Part shown: positions 24,416 through 36,074 of the stretch, piece after piece
Position numbering within the stretch: position 1 is the stretch's first letter
How the letters are laid out: the number at the start of each line of letters is the position of its first letter
NCBI GenBank assembly: GCA_020091685.1
Contig: CM034604.1
Location: 4,577,820 to 4,641,819 of the forward strand
Length of the DNA stretch: 64,000 nucleotides
Direction of reading: 5' to 3'
From: Lutjanus erythropterus
Lineage: Eukaryota; Chordata; Actinopteri; Lutjaniformes; Lutjanidae
The notes under the pieces: model-generated
Databases searched by the model: none
What the model saw: the letters and a program-made list of their open reading frames with translations, nothing else
What the model was told of the DNA's origin: nothing
Program-made: the position numbers and the translations under genes

Positions 24416-24542
24416 CTGATGCCTACTTCTGCTCTTTTTAATTGTTTCCCAACCTGGGGCCGGGTCCCCGTTAAGAGGTGACAAAATAAATCTCAGTGGT
24501 TGCAAGTGGATTTGTAGGATAAGACAAAAATGCTACATTTCT

Positions 24543-24722
24543 GGTGGCCAGGTAGCTCGGTCGGTGGAACATTCGCTCCATGTGCTGGGGCTGTGTGTCC
24601 TCTGCAGTGCCTGTGGGATCGACTTGCACCTGTGGCCCTTTAATCCATGTCATCCCCTTTTCTCTCACCCCTTTTCCTGTCCTCACTTCAGCTGTCCTGT
24701 TGAATAAAGGCAAAAAAAATGT
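24543..24722 (+). repeat. tRNA-derived SINE
   Basis: The head has an A-box-like TAGCTCGGTCGGT and a B-box-like GGGATCGACTTGC at tRNA spacing. It is followed by the CTGTGGCCCTTTAATCCATGTCAT body and a tail GTCCTGTTGAATAAAGGCAAAAA. This arrangement is that of a common teleost SINE. Confidence 0.75.
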
Positions 24723-25584
24723 TACATTTACTTCACAAGCCTGTAAAATTATTCAGTTAATCAATCTATTTCATTTTATTTGTTGGTTTATTCAGGACAG
24801 TGTGATCAATATGCATCAGAGTTAGTCAAGACACTGTTTTTGATCTGCAGTCTCTGGACAGATATTTCAAAGTCACTGTGAAAACATAATATAATATTAA
24901 GATGACAAAGCTTTTAATCATTTATCATTTCAAAGCATAAAGAATAATTATAAAAAGAAAAGAGAATATTAATGTTCAGGATACCTTTGACTTTTGTTAG
25001 GTACTATTTAAAACATGCAATATGGAGGCTCATAATATGAGAAATTGAACTAAAATGAGGGATATTAATGTTAATAGAAACATGGACTAAAGACAACATT
25101 GTCCTGCACTGTGAGATGCTAACTAAAAGTGAAAATGCAAAGCAGAAGCAGAGACATAAAAAGCATGCACACTGTAAAATACATAAATCAGTCTGACGGC
25201 AAAACAATAAAATAATGCAGGTTCATTAGGTCGGACTAATGAAAGCAATCTGATTCTTTGCTGTGTTTTAAACTTTATTAGTGCCAGAAGTGACAAAAAA
25301 CAGAATGGGTAGCAGTAGAAATAAAGACATAAACAGCTTGGTTAAAATCCAGCCAAATAACTGGATACCCCCACATCTCACCCCGTATGGCACAGCCCAG
25401 ACTTTCAGATCAAAAATAAACCACTAGCATTCACTTCATGGAAAAGAGAACACACACATACACGTAATGATGAAATGATCCCCTCAGGAGAGAACCTGTG
25501 CTGGCATGATATGTTTAGATGTGAAATTTTATGATGATCTAGCCAAAAAGATCAATCAATCCATCAGACTTTATTTGGCTAGCG

Positions 25585-25602
25585 CACACACACACACACA
25601 CA

Positions 25603-25643
<41 letters not shown>

Positions 25644-25666
25644 ACAACACACACACACACACACAC
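25585..25666. repeat. (CA)n microsatellite
   Basis: CA dinucleotide tract of about 80 bp with two short interruptions. Confidence 0.97.
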
Positions 25667-26057
25667 TCAAAGCAATAACTTTGCAATTAAATGAAATACT
25701 AAAATAAGAACAGCACTGATTAAAAACAAGAACTGAGGAAATATAATCATAAGTAAGGAAACACCACAGGCAGGATGAAAACTAAAAATAGAAAGATAAA
25801 GTACATAAATTAAAATCAGTCATTAAATAAAAACTTCAAACTTTCAATAAGAGGTAAAGGATGTGTGTTGAAATGAAGAAAACAAAAAATAAAATGTGAA
25901 GTGTCTTAAGGAGAACAATACAGAAGAAAAAACTAGATAAATAACTTAATAATAATAAAATGATATACTTACTAGAAAAACAGTGGAACAGACCCAACTT
26001 TATTATTAAACAGTTAATAAATAATGTGAAAAATGTTAAATTAATTATACAAAGCCC

Positions 26058-26255
26058 AATATGACGTCCTGAAATGTCTTGTTTTGCCCACAACCCAAAG
26101 ATATTCAGTTACTGTCCTAGAGGAGTAAATAAACCAAAAAATATTCATGTTTAAGAAGCTGGATTCAGAGAATTTTAACCTTTTTTCTTTAAGAAAAATT
26201 ACTTAAACTTTAAGTTGGTGATTAATTTAATAATCGATTAACCGTTGCAGCTCTA
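26058..26255 (+). mobile_element. TAGGGCTGCAAC-family MITE, copy 5 (5' truncated)
   Basis: Begins within the GACGTCCTGAAATGTCTTG block, continues through CAAAGATATTCAGTTACTGTC and AAGAAGCTGGATTCAGAGAAT, and ends GATTAACCGTTGCAGCTCTA. The left third is missing. The next repeat starts about 20 bp downstream. Confidence 0.72.
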
Positions 26256-26276
26256 CAAACAATTATCAGTGGATAA

Positions 26277-26840
26277 TTGACCCTTCACTAAGCCCACCTC
26301 GCATAGTTATTGTTGCTACGCCTGTCAAACTTCCCAATTCATAGTGATAACGGCGGCACGTACTGATGAAGGCCAGATGGCTGAAAACGTTGTGTGATTT
26401 TTTTTTTTTTTACCAGATGTGATCAAGTAAAAGTAAAAGTATTGTTGGTTGATATTAATTCTGAGTGTGACCCTCTTTTCTCCAAACAACGGTGGCAGAT
26501 TTAACATTGAAATTGGGCTAAATGAGCTAATGCTAATGCTTAAATTCCTTGAGAATTTCGTCCTCAGCTGATGTTTTAATGTTTCCATCAGACTGCAGCC
26601 AGTAAACTCGTGTTAGTTAGCCAGACCCATATGCCATATATGCCCATATGTGTGCTCTTGTATTTTAAAAAATACTCCACTGTTCAGACTCATGTAACAC
26701 AGAGTACGGCTGGTCTCAGAACCTCCTGCACACCACTTCAGCACAGAGAGAAATGCAAAGCTTGACAGGCGTACTGTGCCTTAGTTACGGTTGCTAAGCT
26801 ATGATTGGACAGTTGCTGTTCACAGGAGAGGCTTAGCAAA
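26277..26840. mobile_element. DNA element with TTGACCCTTCACTAAGCCC end (copy A)
   Basis: Left end TTGACCCTTCACTAAGCCC. The right side has AGGCTTAGCAAAG, a decayed inverted version. Internal blocks GTTGCTACGCCTGTCAAACTTC, GAGCTAATGCTAA, TGTTTTAATGTTTCCATC and CTATGATTGGACAGTTGCTGTT are shared in order with the copy at 57874-58609. Confidence 0.65.
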
Positions 26841-27698
26841 GATGATGATTTTTTTTTTATCCATACGGCATGGGGCTAACTTCTGAAAGCTGTGATGAAG
26901 GGCCACAAACAGGCAGTGCTTTCTTTTTTGTGTATTAGGCTTCCATATTAGAAAGCAAAGATTTTCTGCTTGTGTTTAAGGATAACATAAAAAAGAAAAC
27001 TCCTGTGGCACAGTCAATGGGCAAGAGTGGTACATTGTATTATATGCAATGCTGAAACAGCAGAACAGCTGTTATACAACATTAAGTATAGATGAGTCCT
27101 CGACTGTAAAACACTACATCATCATTTCCAAGCAACCGCTGTGCAAAATGAACTTCGGATCTACAGATGATATTGCAAAGCAACAAAGGGATGCTTGACC
27201 ACTGACTCATGTCGCACCACATCAACTGCAATCCAGTTATTCTGCATGTGTGCCCACGCACTTCAACCCTCGCAGCCGATTACTCTAGTCATATACAGCT
27301 GCCAAGGGCGTTAAAAGCTCGCTGCTGCGATATTGAGACCCACAGGAGTCGAGAACATGCCATATAGACCAGTGACCTCTGCCCGCTATCGGCATGGCTG
27401 CACATCTGCTGCATGATGTAAATCCAGAGCCAAGGTTGGAGATGAAGGAGAAACTTGGTTCTCGTCTGGTGTTCTATGTTCCACCCACAATACACCCTGT
27501 GCTATAAAGCAGGTGGAATGCAATTAAACTGTAACTGATCCCTAATTCTCTAACAAGGCTCAAAATGTCCAGCTTGAGCAGTAATAAAATATATGAGCAA
27601 TTTAATTCCTTTATGTTTTGTTAGGAATGTCCAAACCTCACTGTATGGCTTTTTGAGAGAATTGAGAGAAAAGAGAATTGTTGGACCAACTTTAAAAA

Positions 27699-27728
27699 AT
27701 AAAATGAAATAAAATAAAATAAAATAAA
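27699..27728. repeat. (AAAAT)n short tandem repeat
   Basis: Six units of an AAAAT/AAATA pentamer. Confidence 0.9.
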
Positions 27729-28124
27729 CTTTTAATAAATACTTCAATTGGCAACCTGCAGTTGAATCAAGTTTTTTTCCAGATCAAATTAAAGCAGCTG
27801 TGTTCAAGTAACTTTTCAAGTCAGATGTACATAATAATCTGATTGCTTTCAAACGACATTTTGCATTAATTCAACCTAAATTTAAGGCAGATCAACTTTA
27901 AAGTTTCCAAATTTCCAACTAAATTATTTGCTGTACCCAGAAGAAAACCCCTGCTCCATAACAACCTAATGGTATGGTTTCAGGAAAAGTCTTTCCTTAT
28001 ACTGACCTTAGTGTGTTGTTTCAGTTTGTTAAATAAAAGTAATGGCTAAATTGGCTAAAGTCATGGTAGTTATAATGTACTGTGTAACTGCAGGACTCAG
28101 ATTCTTCTTTCAAAGACTGTTGTC

Positions 28125-28325
28125 ACTTTGTCATGGAGCTATAAAGCATTATGAAAGCTTAACTTATAATACATTAGGTCCACCGACTACAGTCCTTTAT
28201 AAACCTTGTTTTAACTTGTCATGCCTGGTTATAAAACCTTTTATAAAGCCTTATAAATGCATTATAATGTCTTATGAATGTGCCTATAATGCAAAGATAT
28301 GGCATTCATAGAAAGTGTTACCAAA
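28125..28325. repeat. AT-rich repeat ending AAAGTGTTACC
   Basis: Blocks of ATTATAAAGCATTATGAA, CCTTATAAATGCATTATAAT and the terminal GAAAGTGTTACC belong to the teleost GGTAACACTTT-ended non-autonomous family. A larger relative lies at 62185-63103. Confidence 0.45.
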
Positions 28326-29280
28326 AACCCTGGCATGTGCACACACTTGGCCAATAAAATTGATTCTGTTTCTGAGAAGTTTCAAACAGGCATCTATAAA
28401 TCATGTCATTAGTTCATTACATTACAGCTGTGGGAACGACTGCCACAAATACTGATAAAAGCAAATAACTTAATACTTAAATTAACAAGTAAAATACTGA
28501 ACACATTTTTACTATTAATACGCCTCGAGGATTTTAAAAAGCCGGTCGGTTGGTTGGTTTTTAAATGCTCCAAAACATGAGGGGCTCTTAAAATCTACAA
28601 CACTGTACAATTGAGGAAATAATAATTTGCCAGCAGACTCAAATGGTTTACAGGATTTTCAACCTCTGTTTCTTTCACAGCCGTCATTCTGACATGGAAT
28701 AATAGAGCAGGCTAAACACAGGCGTTATCAATGATACTAATTCAGGTTCCCTTCTGCTCAGGTCAAACAGAGTCAGGTTGCTGATGTTGTTCACATTGGC
28801 TCACTAGAACAGAACTTTATTTACTATCACTGGTAACACCTGTGTTTAACTGACTGTGAAACTATATTTTGTTGTCCTGACAACTGAAGTTTATTCTTGA
28901 CCTTAGAAATAGTGATGCATGTCAGAATAATATCTCAAAGCCAACAACTGCATCTCCATTATCTCTAGGTGTGAAACTAGGTGCATTTTTAACTGAAATA
29001 AAAAATAAAAACTTAAGGGAAGCAAAACAAATTAGAATAAAACTATACAGGGAATTATTTGTGTTATGCTATGTCAAGATGTAAGAGTTGTGTTTGTATT
29101 GTAATACCTAATCTGAAATTCTTAAATCTGCCCCTGACAAATACCCCCAATATTATAATAATAATAAATAAAAACTAATAAAACTCAAACCAAAACTTCA
29201 AATTAACTAAAAACTACTAAAAAAGTGAAAACTGCACTGAAATGATGAAACCCACTCTGATCCCTCTTTGCTGTATTTCT

Positions 29281-29720
29281 TAAAGGGACAGTTCACCCCC
29301 AAATCAAACATGCATATTTTTTCCCCCTGCTTGAGGTGCTAGGTTTATCCACCTAGATAGTTTTGGTGTGAGTTGCAGAGTTTTGGAGACTTCAGCCGAA
29401 GAGATGTCTCTCTTCTCCTTTGAAAAACTCAAAACCAGTGTCTCTTTCCAAAAGTCGTGACCTGGTTACTCAAGATAAGGAGTCCCGATAGATTTTATTG
29501 CAGAAAGAAAGTAGTTCCTACATGAAACTGCTCACAACAAGGTCTGTGGATTATCTTGAGTAACTGGGTTATGATTTTTAGAAAGAGACTCTTGTTCTGA
29601 ATTTTACAAATGTATTTTTTTTTTGTATTTTTTGGCCAATATGTCTAAAACTCTGCACCTCACACACAAAAAAATGAAAGAAAAATGTGTACTTTTCATT
29701 TTATTGTGAACTTACCCTCT
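29281..29720 (+). mobile_element. MITE with AAAGGGACAGTTCACCCC ends, copy A
   Basis: Starts TTAAAGGGACAGTTCACCCC, contains TTTTGGTGTGAGTTGCAGAGTTTTGG and a partial internal inverted copy, and ends near GTGAACTTACCCTCTGTG. Relatives lie at 50022-50296 and 54946-55345. Confidence 0.65.
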
Positions 29721-29757
29721 GTGCAAACTAGGGTTAGGGTAAGGGTTTCCTGTGGCA

Positions 29758-29965
29758 TGAAGTTTGAGAACACCCTGAAAGGAAACTTCACACTCTGGCA
29801 TCATGGGATGTGCACAGTCCAGGACAGAAAAACTCTGCAGCGGGTCATTAAAACAACCCAGAACATCATTGGTACCCACCTGAGCATCAGTGATACCAAG
29901 GAGGTGAGGTGCCTGCAGAGTCCAGAGGAACAGTTTCTTCCCTCAGGCTGTGAGTCTGCTTCATT
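29758..29965 (+). pseudogene. L2-group LINE ORF2 C-terminal fragment
   Basis: The frame gives DRKTLQRVIKTTQNIIGTHL and later PEEQFLPSG, recognisable as the extreme C-terminal part of ORF2 in teleost L2-type LINEs, where a DRKALQRVVRTAQxIxG motif precedes a SLLPSGKRYR motif. An internal segment is lost. Not functional. Confidence 0.72.
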
Positions 29966-30324
29966 CATCCTCAGCACTCCTCCATGTAAGATTTTATTTC
30001 TGACTTAATATTTATTCACCCATTTTACTGTATATAACTTGTATTTTCTGTGAGAAGTAGCGGAGACTGCATCATGCATCTTTTTTACAGCCCTGTGTTG
30101 TATAATGATAATTAAATTAACCTTGTATCCTTGTAAAATCATGGTTGGGAGGGTTACTTTAAAAATGCATTCTGATACAGTTACTAATTACTTCTTAAAA
30201 AATGTAATCAGTAACATAATCCAACTATCAATATTAAATTAATGTAAATTGATTACTTTCTTGTTGCTTTTGGATTAGTTCAGTATAAAACATGGTGAAA
30301 AAGTTTAGCCTAATGTTGTGTTTA

Positions 30325-31272
30325 TAGCTGTAACTAATGATTATTTTCATCATCAATTAGTTGGTTGATTATTTTCACTCTTAATCAATCAGTTATTTGG
30401 TCCATTAAATGTCAGAAAATTGTGAAAAATGTTGATCATTGTTTCCCAAAGTTCATGATGACGTACTCAAATCAAAGATATTCAGTTTACTGTCAGAGAG
30501 GAGTAAAGAAAACAGAAAATATTCACATTTAAGAAGCTGAGATCAGAGAATTTGGACTTTGTTTTTTACTTAAAAATGACTTAAAGCAGTTAGTTGATGA
30601 ATTAATACTGTCACAGTCTTGTCACTTCAAAAATAAGTCCAAAACATGTGGAGCGTTTTTCAAGTCTTTCCTGTAATGATTATTTTATTATAGATTAAGA
30701 TTGGATCAGATTAATCATTTTCTCCATTAATCAGTTAGTTATTTGGTCCATAAGATGTCAGAAAATTGTGAAAAATGTTGATCAAAGGTCAAGACGACAT
30801 CCTCAAATCAAAGATATTCAGTTTACTGTCAAAGAGGAGTAAAGAAACCAGAAAATATTCATATTTAAGAAACTGAAATCAGAGAATTTGGACTTTTTTG
30901 AGTTAAGAAATGACTTGAAGTGATTGATCAGTTAGTTAATCCTGTCACAATCTTGTCGCGTACGTTGTGCTTCCATGTGCCTTACATGGACCTATTTCTC
31001 AAGTCTTTCGTGTAATGATCATTTTCATTTAGTTGATCTTTTGACAATTTCCCCCATTAATCAATTAGCTGTTTGGTCTAAAAATGTCTTCAAATGTCTT
31101 GTTTTGTCCCCAACCCAAAGATATTCCATTTATTGTCAGAGAGGACTAAAGAGACCAGAAAATATTCACATTTAAGAAGCTGAAATCAGAGAATTTAGGT
31201 CTCAATAGGTCTTTAATTAAAAAATGACTGAAATGATTAATTGATTATCAAAATAGATGCAGGTTAATTTTT
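30325..31272 (+). repeat. 2.8-copy tandem array (period about 340 bp) of TAGGGCTGCAAC-family MITE
   Basis: The AATGAT at the start of each unit lies at 30335, 30675 and 31014, giving periods of 340 and 339 bp. Each unit carries the MITE body (TGGTCYATWARATGTCAGAAA, CAAAGATATTCAGTTTACTGTC, AATATTCAYATTTAAGAA). The first two also carry a shared non-MITE spacer (CTGTCACARTCTTGTC ... CAAGTCTTTC.TGTAATGAT). Because the spacer is repeated, this is tandem duplication of MITE plus flank and not three independent insertions. Confidence 0.85.
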
Positions 31273-31984
31273 AGATTGTGATTGTTGTTATGTTTATTAC
31301 TTTGTGCAGCTGTTCCTTCGTTTGTTGTGCGCAATTTATCAATTGATTGATTGATTTAAAAAATGGCAAAGTTTCCACAAAGTGCAGCATTTTTTCACAG
31401 GAGGCCATGATAATGAATTGACAAGTGAGTGTACACTGTGCATAGTAATATATCATTCTGTATTTTAAAATTTCACATGTAATCCATTACTCCCCAAGCC
31501 TGTATATCATTTATACAGTGTTGCTCAAGGACACTTCAGCAGCCAGAGGATTACTAACCTCCCATCTGAGTTGACCTCTGTTTCTGTGGAGACCTGCGCT
31601 GCCACAGAGGTGCGTGAGTCATCTCAATGTCACGAGCAAACAGCAGGCTTGTTTAACGCTGTTGAAGGGCTCGATCACTTTGAATCCATGTCATGCCGCT
31701 GATGTGAGTGAACGCCTCTGACATTTGTGTGAAGTTTACAGTTTACAGCTCACGGCAGCGTCATTTCTATGATTTCACACCAAACGAATGTCATGTTATT
31801 GCTGACAAATCATACATAAAGAAGTACACTGACAGAGAATGTACACCCACCTTTATCTCTTCATGACTTCTGCTTTCCAGACGGTGATGAATGATAACAA
31901 AATGGATGTAAAATTGGAGGTAACAACAATAAACGTGCACATTAGCCCGCAGAGCTCCTCGTTAACCTTTGTTAATGTGTGAAG

Positions 31985-32382
31985 TGTGCAGACATGCATG
32001 CAGGTTCGTACGTCGTACACATTACCCAGAGGACTTTGCACGTCTCATCAGTGTTGTGAACAAAATAATTAGACACCGGGGCAAAGCAGAGAAAAGGGGA
32101 ATTGATCTGAAATGATTTGGGCTCGGATTGTTTCACAGTCGGCGGCGGCCTGTTTACGATTCAGATTCAGAGAGAAGGCACACGCAGCGAGGTGCAAACA
32201 AGTGATACAATCCAGTGAGATGATTAAAAATCAGGTGGCGATTCTTCCCCCGTATGCTCTGTTTATGCTCTGTTCACGTCATGTGGAGCGGAAGGTAGCG
32301 ATGGAGAAGAGGGGGAGAAGAAGAGCTCGCTCATTCTTGAAAATTATGCTGGAAAATATGTTTTAAAAGATCAAACTCTTTT
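31985..32382 (+). repeat. dispersed repeat R1, copy 1
   Basis: GCATGCAGGTTCG through TTAAAAGATCAAACTCTT. The central 300 bp aligns collinearly with 43028-43345, and the last 50 bp with 59612-59715. Diagnostic shared blocks are CTCATCAGTGTTGT, CAAAATAATTA, GGGGAATTGATCTGAAATGAT and GGAAGGTAGMGATG. No coding potential is evident; the family is not known to me. Confidence 0.75.
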
Positions 32383-32395
32383 TTAGAAACTTACG

Positions 32396-32960
32396 ATGCT
32401 CCAGTCCCTATTAATGAAGCTGGTGTCTAAGTTTGTAAATGTGTTTGTGGGTCAGATTATTCCATCTACACAACATCTGAGGGAGTCCTGGGAGAGTGAA
32501 AGTGGAATACAAATTTCAGAGGATGCACAGGCTAAATGTCTCTACAGCATACACTCAAGACATCAGGTCATACACAGGCTCCATTATTCACGTGTTAAAC
32601 AACATTCGTTCTATCCATCCTCATCACCACTTTGCATTTAGTGCAGACACTCTGACAGAACCTTGGCTCATGTTTTGGTTCTCTGCCAGACTCCACAGGT
32701 TCTGGTCGGTGTCTTCCGTTACGCTACCATGATACTAATCCATTCTAGGCTGGTCACAACAATTAGAAACTCTAAGCCACTGGAAAACTTTGCAAAGAAA
32801 ATCATTCTTCTGGTCTGGAATAAAGAGATATCCCGCTGCTATGAAACCTGACTCACAGAGTCCTCTTGTACTTTATATATGGAGAAAATTTTATGTGAAA
32901 TGTCGGGGAAAGCAAGGAGGTTTAAACAGATATGGCAACCCTTTCTTACTGATGGGACCC
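32396..32960 (+). pseudogene. L1/Tx1-group LINE ORF2 C-terminal fragment
   Basis: Across two or three frames the translation gives WESESGIQISED, HRLHYSRVKQHSFYPSSSP, CxxC-like SDRTLAHVLVLCQTPQ, KKIILLVWNKEI and FKQIWQPFLTD. These are the ordered blocks of the C-terminal domain of L1/Tx1-type ORF2 in fish, including the H-R-x-H and WxxFL elements. The order is intact but the frame is broken. A run of about 13 A at 33041-33053 may mark its tail. Confidence 0.72.
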
Positions 32961-33059
32961 ACGTGACACCTCAAAGGCTTTTATTTGCAGTTACATACTT
33001 GCTCCAGCATATTTCTTAAAACTTTAATTATGTAAGTGGATTTAAAAAAAAAAAAAGTT

Positions 33060-33330
33060 CAAACTCAGACCAACCTTTCCTTTTTTTATTAAATGTAGAC
33101 GTCAACTCCAAATGCTCTCAATCATTCACACTAATTATGACAACATTTTTATTTTAGGTGATTTTAATTTGCACATAGACAAGTGGACTCTTTTGATTTT
33201 TAATTTTTAAAGTTACTGAACTGTATGGATTCTATCCAACATGTTGATCAGCCTACTCATAACAGAAGCCACACTTTTCATAAAGATATTTTAGACTAGT
33301 CTGTAGTGTTAGATTTGTCTTAATTTCGCT
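33060..33330 (+). pseudogene. L2-group LINE endonuclease fragment, first part
   Basis: Broken frames give (G)DFNLHIDK and LDSIQHVDQPTHNRSHTF. These correspond to the GDFNIH block and the THxxGHTLDL block of the APE-type endonuclease in L2-group LINEs. The continuation (ISDH block onward) is found 1.8 kb downstream at 35155, so the copy looks split. Confidence 0.65.
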
Positions 33331-33434
33331 CCTAAATTAGCCTTTTGCAAGTTAGACCTTTTGACAAAAATAAAGACTGACTAACTGTGAGCCAAAAACA
33401 AAACAAAACAAAAAAAAAACACCTAACCCTCAAA

Positions 33435-34200
33435 CTGATTTAGGCCAGAGATATACTTACTGTTTGACCATGTGTTTACATAGACAAGTGGCTGCGTAGT
33501 GAAGCGAACTGTTCCACTTGTCTACTCGTGTTACTGCAAAACACCACTAGAGGGCACAACAGAGAACTCAGACCATATACTGCCCATAAAAACAAAAGAA
33601 AGAAGAAAAGGAGTTCTGTTTTTCCATCATCTTCTGCCATGCAAGTACGTGGCAGTCTCGAGCCTGTTTCCATTTATTTCTACATGTTTCAATGTCGATT
33701 TTCAAAGCTGAACTTATCTGTCGCCAGCTGTTGTGGGAGACATGTTTGCCGCTGTGTAGCAGCAGCGATGTGTCATAAAGATGAGGGTAGTTGTGGACTT
33801 GTTCAATGAGCCTGTCCTCAAAACTTTCTGCCGCTGTTGTTGCTGGTGACGTATCTCCTGACCCCTGACCTCGTCACTGCATTCTGCCCCTCCACTGCCC
33901 CTGCCAGTCATGTATGTATTGCATCTTGTGGACGTGTAGTGTTATTTTCTGAGGATGTGTACAACCAATAGTCCAAATGGGTGCAGAATACGCAAGGCAG
34001 ATGTCGTGCACACTCGAATGCATGGTTAAAAGAAAGTATATCTCTGCCCTTAGCAGCACAGCTGCAGCAAAGAAAAGATGTTCCTCTTCTATGTCGAAGA
34101 CTCTCTGTTCTCTGAGTCGCTTCCAGGTAGCATGTAAACACAGGTGTGAAGGTATCACGAGATCTCGTATGTCTCATGTCACGCTGCTTGGGCGAGAGCC
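33435..34200. mobile_element. probable DNA-transposon-derived insert within the L2 relic
   Basis: Starts near GCCAGAGATATACTTACTG with TTTACATAGACAAGTGGC and CACCACTAGAGGGCACAACAG blocks seen in teleost non-autonomous elements. It is less AT-rich than its surroundings. Open frames occur on both strands, but none resembles a known transposase. Limits are uncertain. Confidence 0.35.
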
Positions 34201-34204
34201 TGTG

Positions 34205-34543
34205 TACCCACTTTAGGCATGTGCACGAGGATCAGGTCTGAGAGGCTACAGTTGACATTTAGGATAAAAACATGGTGTAAATGGCGTCTTTTGGGGTCAA
34301 ATTTTAATGTCGCGGCTTACATACACTTGGATTACACCACACAAACAGTATGGAGACATTTTGTGTTTTTTTGTGTTATTTTTTTACATTGTAAAACTGG
34401 TTACCATTCACTTCAATTGTACTGGATTTGGCTGCAACGCTGCAGTGTTTTGTGAACTGGAGATCTTCACCCATCCTCACATCAGCACAGGGGTGAGGAG
34501 ATATTGAGTGAAATTTCATTTTTGGGTGAACTATCACTTTAAG
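34205..34543 (-). mobile_element. MITE end of the AAAGTGATAGTTCACCCAAAAATG family
   Basis: The right end TTTCATTTTTGGGTGAACTATCACTTTAA is the reverse complement of the terminal sequence of one of the commonest teleost MITEs. CACTTCAATTGTACTGGATTTGGCTGCAAC and CACAGGGGTGAGGAGATA are its usual subterminal blocks. The left end is unclear. Confidence 0.65.
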
Positions 34544-34919
34544 ACCTATGTTACCATGCTAACAATCAGTGCCACCAACTGATCAGTAGCATCCAACACC
34601 CAAAAAGAGGAAAACATAGCTCATAATTTGTGGTTGCTAACATTGTTACTGTTTAAGCTTTTCCTGTGGCCCCCTTCCAGTTTTTGGATTTCTTCTTTTG
34701 AACATTTCTTTCTTTATATCTGTTTTAAACATCTTTGATGCTCCTGTCAACAGTGGGATTAACACTGATTACAGTTGCTGCAGTTTTTTCCATATCACAT
34801 CACATATATTGTCCATATATCCATTTTTTTTACATTAAACATTTACAATTTTTACAGTAAAATGTAACTGTTATGTTCCTCCAAACGACACGTATTTTCT
34901 GCTGGGGTAAAACGGGGCT

Positions 34920-35915
34920 GAGCGGTTAGATGTGGTCACTCTGTCTGCCCTTTTCTATATTTTGAAAAAGGTCTTAATTTATCCAGAATTCATTGTGCCA
35001 TTGTCCTACATAAGATATTCAATTAAACTGCTTTGTGCAACAGATGAATTTAGACGTCTATCTGAAGTCTGATTATCTATTATATCTAAGCCACAGTCGG
35101 AGTCTGTCTTTATGAAACCGGCTCCTGACCCACAGTCTCTCTGCACATATTTCTACAGTTGACATCTCTGATCATTTGTCTTCTTTTACTATCAAAAGTT
35201 TCATGCAACAGGATATTCCAGTTTGAACTGTCAGGAAATCTTACTGCTGAACTGGCTGCAAATTTTATTAAGCTTTTTTTAAGGGAGACTCCTGCAGACT
35301 TTTTACCCTCCTCTTGTGATTTTGTTGTAAAAAGTATCTACAGCAAACTAAGTTCAATCCTTGATAAAGCGGCCCCAGTAAAACTGAAAAAACAACAACA
35401 ACAATAATCCAACAGCCCCTGGAGAAATGAAGAAATTAAACAATCAAAGAGTAACCGTTGAACAGCAGAAAGAAGATGGAGACACAATGAACTAAAAATC
35501 CTTTTTCCAAACATTGATCATTTAATTAATCCTGTTTTTGTGAAGTCGTGCAGTATGTCGAGCAACTCCCAGTGTGAAGGATTTGCGGTCCACTTGAGTA
35601 ATAAAATAGAAACTATTAGATCAAATTTATGTCAGTCCCAGCCTATGAATTTTAATACCCCAGAACCTTTGTTTTTATTTGAGGAAACACTGGAGAAGTT
35701 TGTCCTGTTTGATGCTTGGTAAAGTTATTTCCCAATTAACACCAGCAACCTGCATTTTAGACCCCATTCCCACATCCACATCCCACAGTTTATGGCTTTT
35801 TAGATGAAGATGTTCTTAATATTGTTCACTATTCTCCTCACATAAGGATTTCCCTACTGCTTTTAAGTTGTTTGTATGAAAAGTGCTATACAAACAAATT
35901 CTGACTGATTGATGG
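34920..35915 (+). pseudogene. L2-group LINE relic, second part, with 3' terminus
   Basis: Frames give DISDHLSSFTIKS (end of the endonuclease), LDKAAPVKLKK, SPWRNEEIKQSK, AERRWRHNELKI and FAVHLSNKIETIRSNL, the linker that precedes the reverse transcriptase. It then reads LDPIPTSTSHSLWLF at the start of RT and jumps to the 3' tail AAGTGCTATACAAACAAATTCTGACTGATTGATGG. The RT catalytic core is deleted. The tail with its TGAYTGA repeats marks a genuine L2-type 3' end. Confidence 0.78.
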
Positions 35916-36066
35916 TAAGAAATGAACTAACATCATAGTACTGAAAACCCAGAGTAATCCTGGAGTTACCTCACTAATCATAAATCTTAACAGTACAGAC
36001 CCCTGGAGGTCGTCTGGCTTACATTATGTTCACATCTTAGGTATAACATATAACAAACTGGATAAT

Positions 36067-36074
36067 GTATCCAG
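36067..36074. repeat. left 8-bp target site duplication GTATCCAG
   Basis: GTATCCAG here is repeated exactly at 36722-36729, immediately outside the hAT MITE 36075-36721. Confidence 0.9.

Noticed and set aside
24543..24615. tRNA gene
   Set aside because: A- and B-box-like motifs are present, but no cloverleaf can be closed and the sequence continues into a SINE body and tail.
33476..34216. Several overlapping frames of 60-95 codons on both strands
   Set aside because: They overlap each other on opposite strands inside a putative DNA-element insert; none shows transposase or other motifs I can name.
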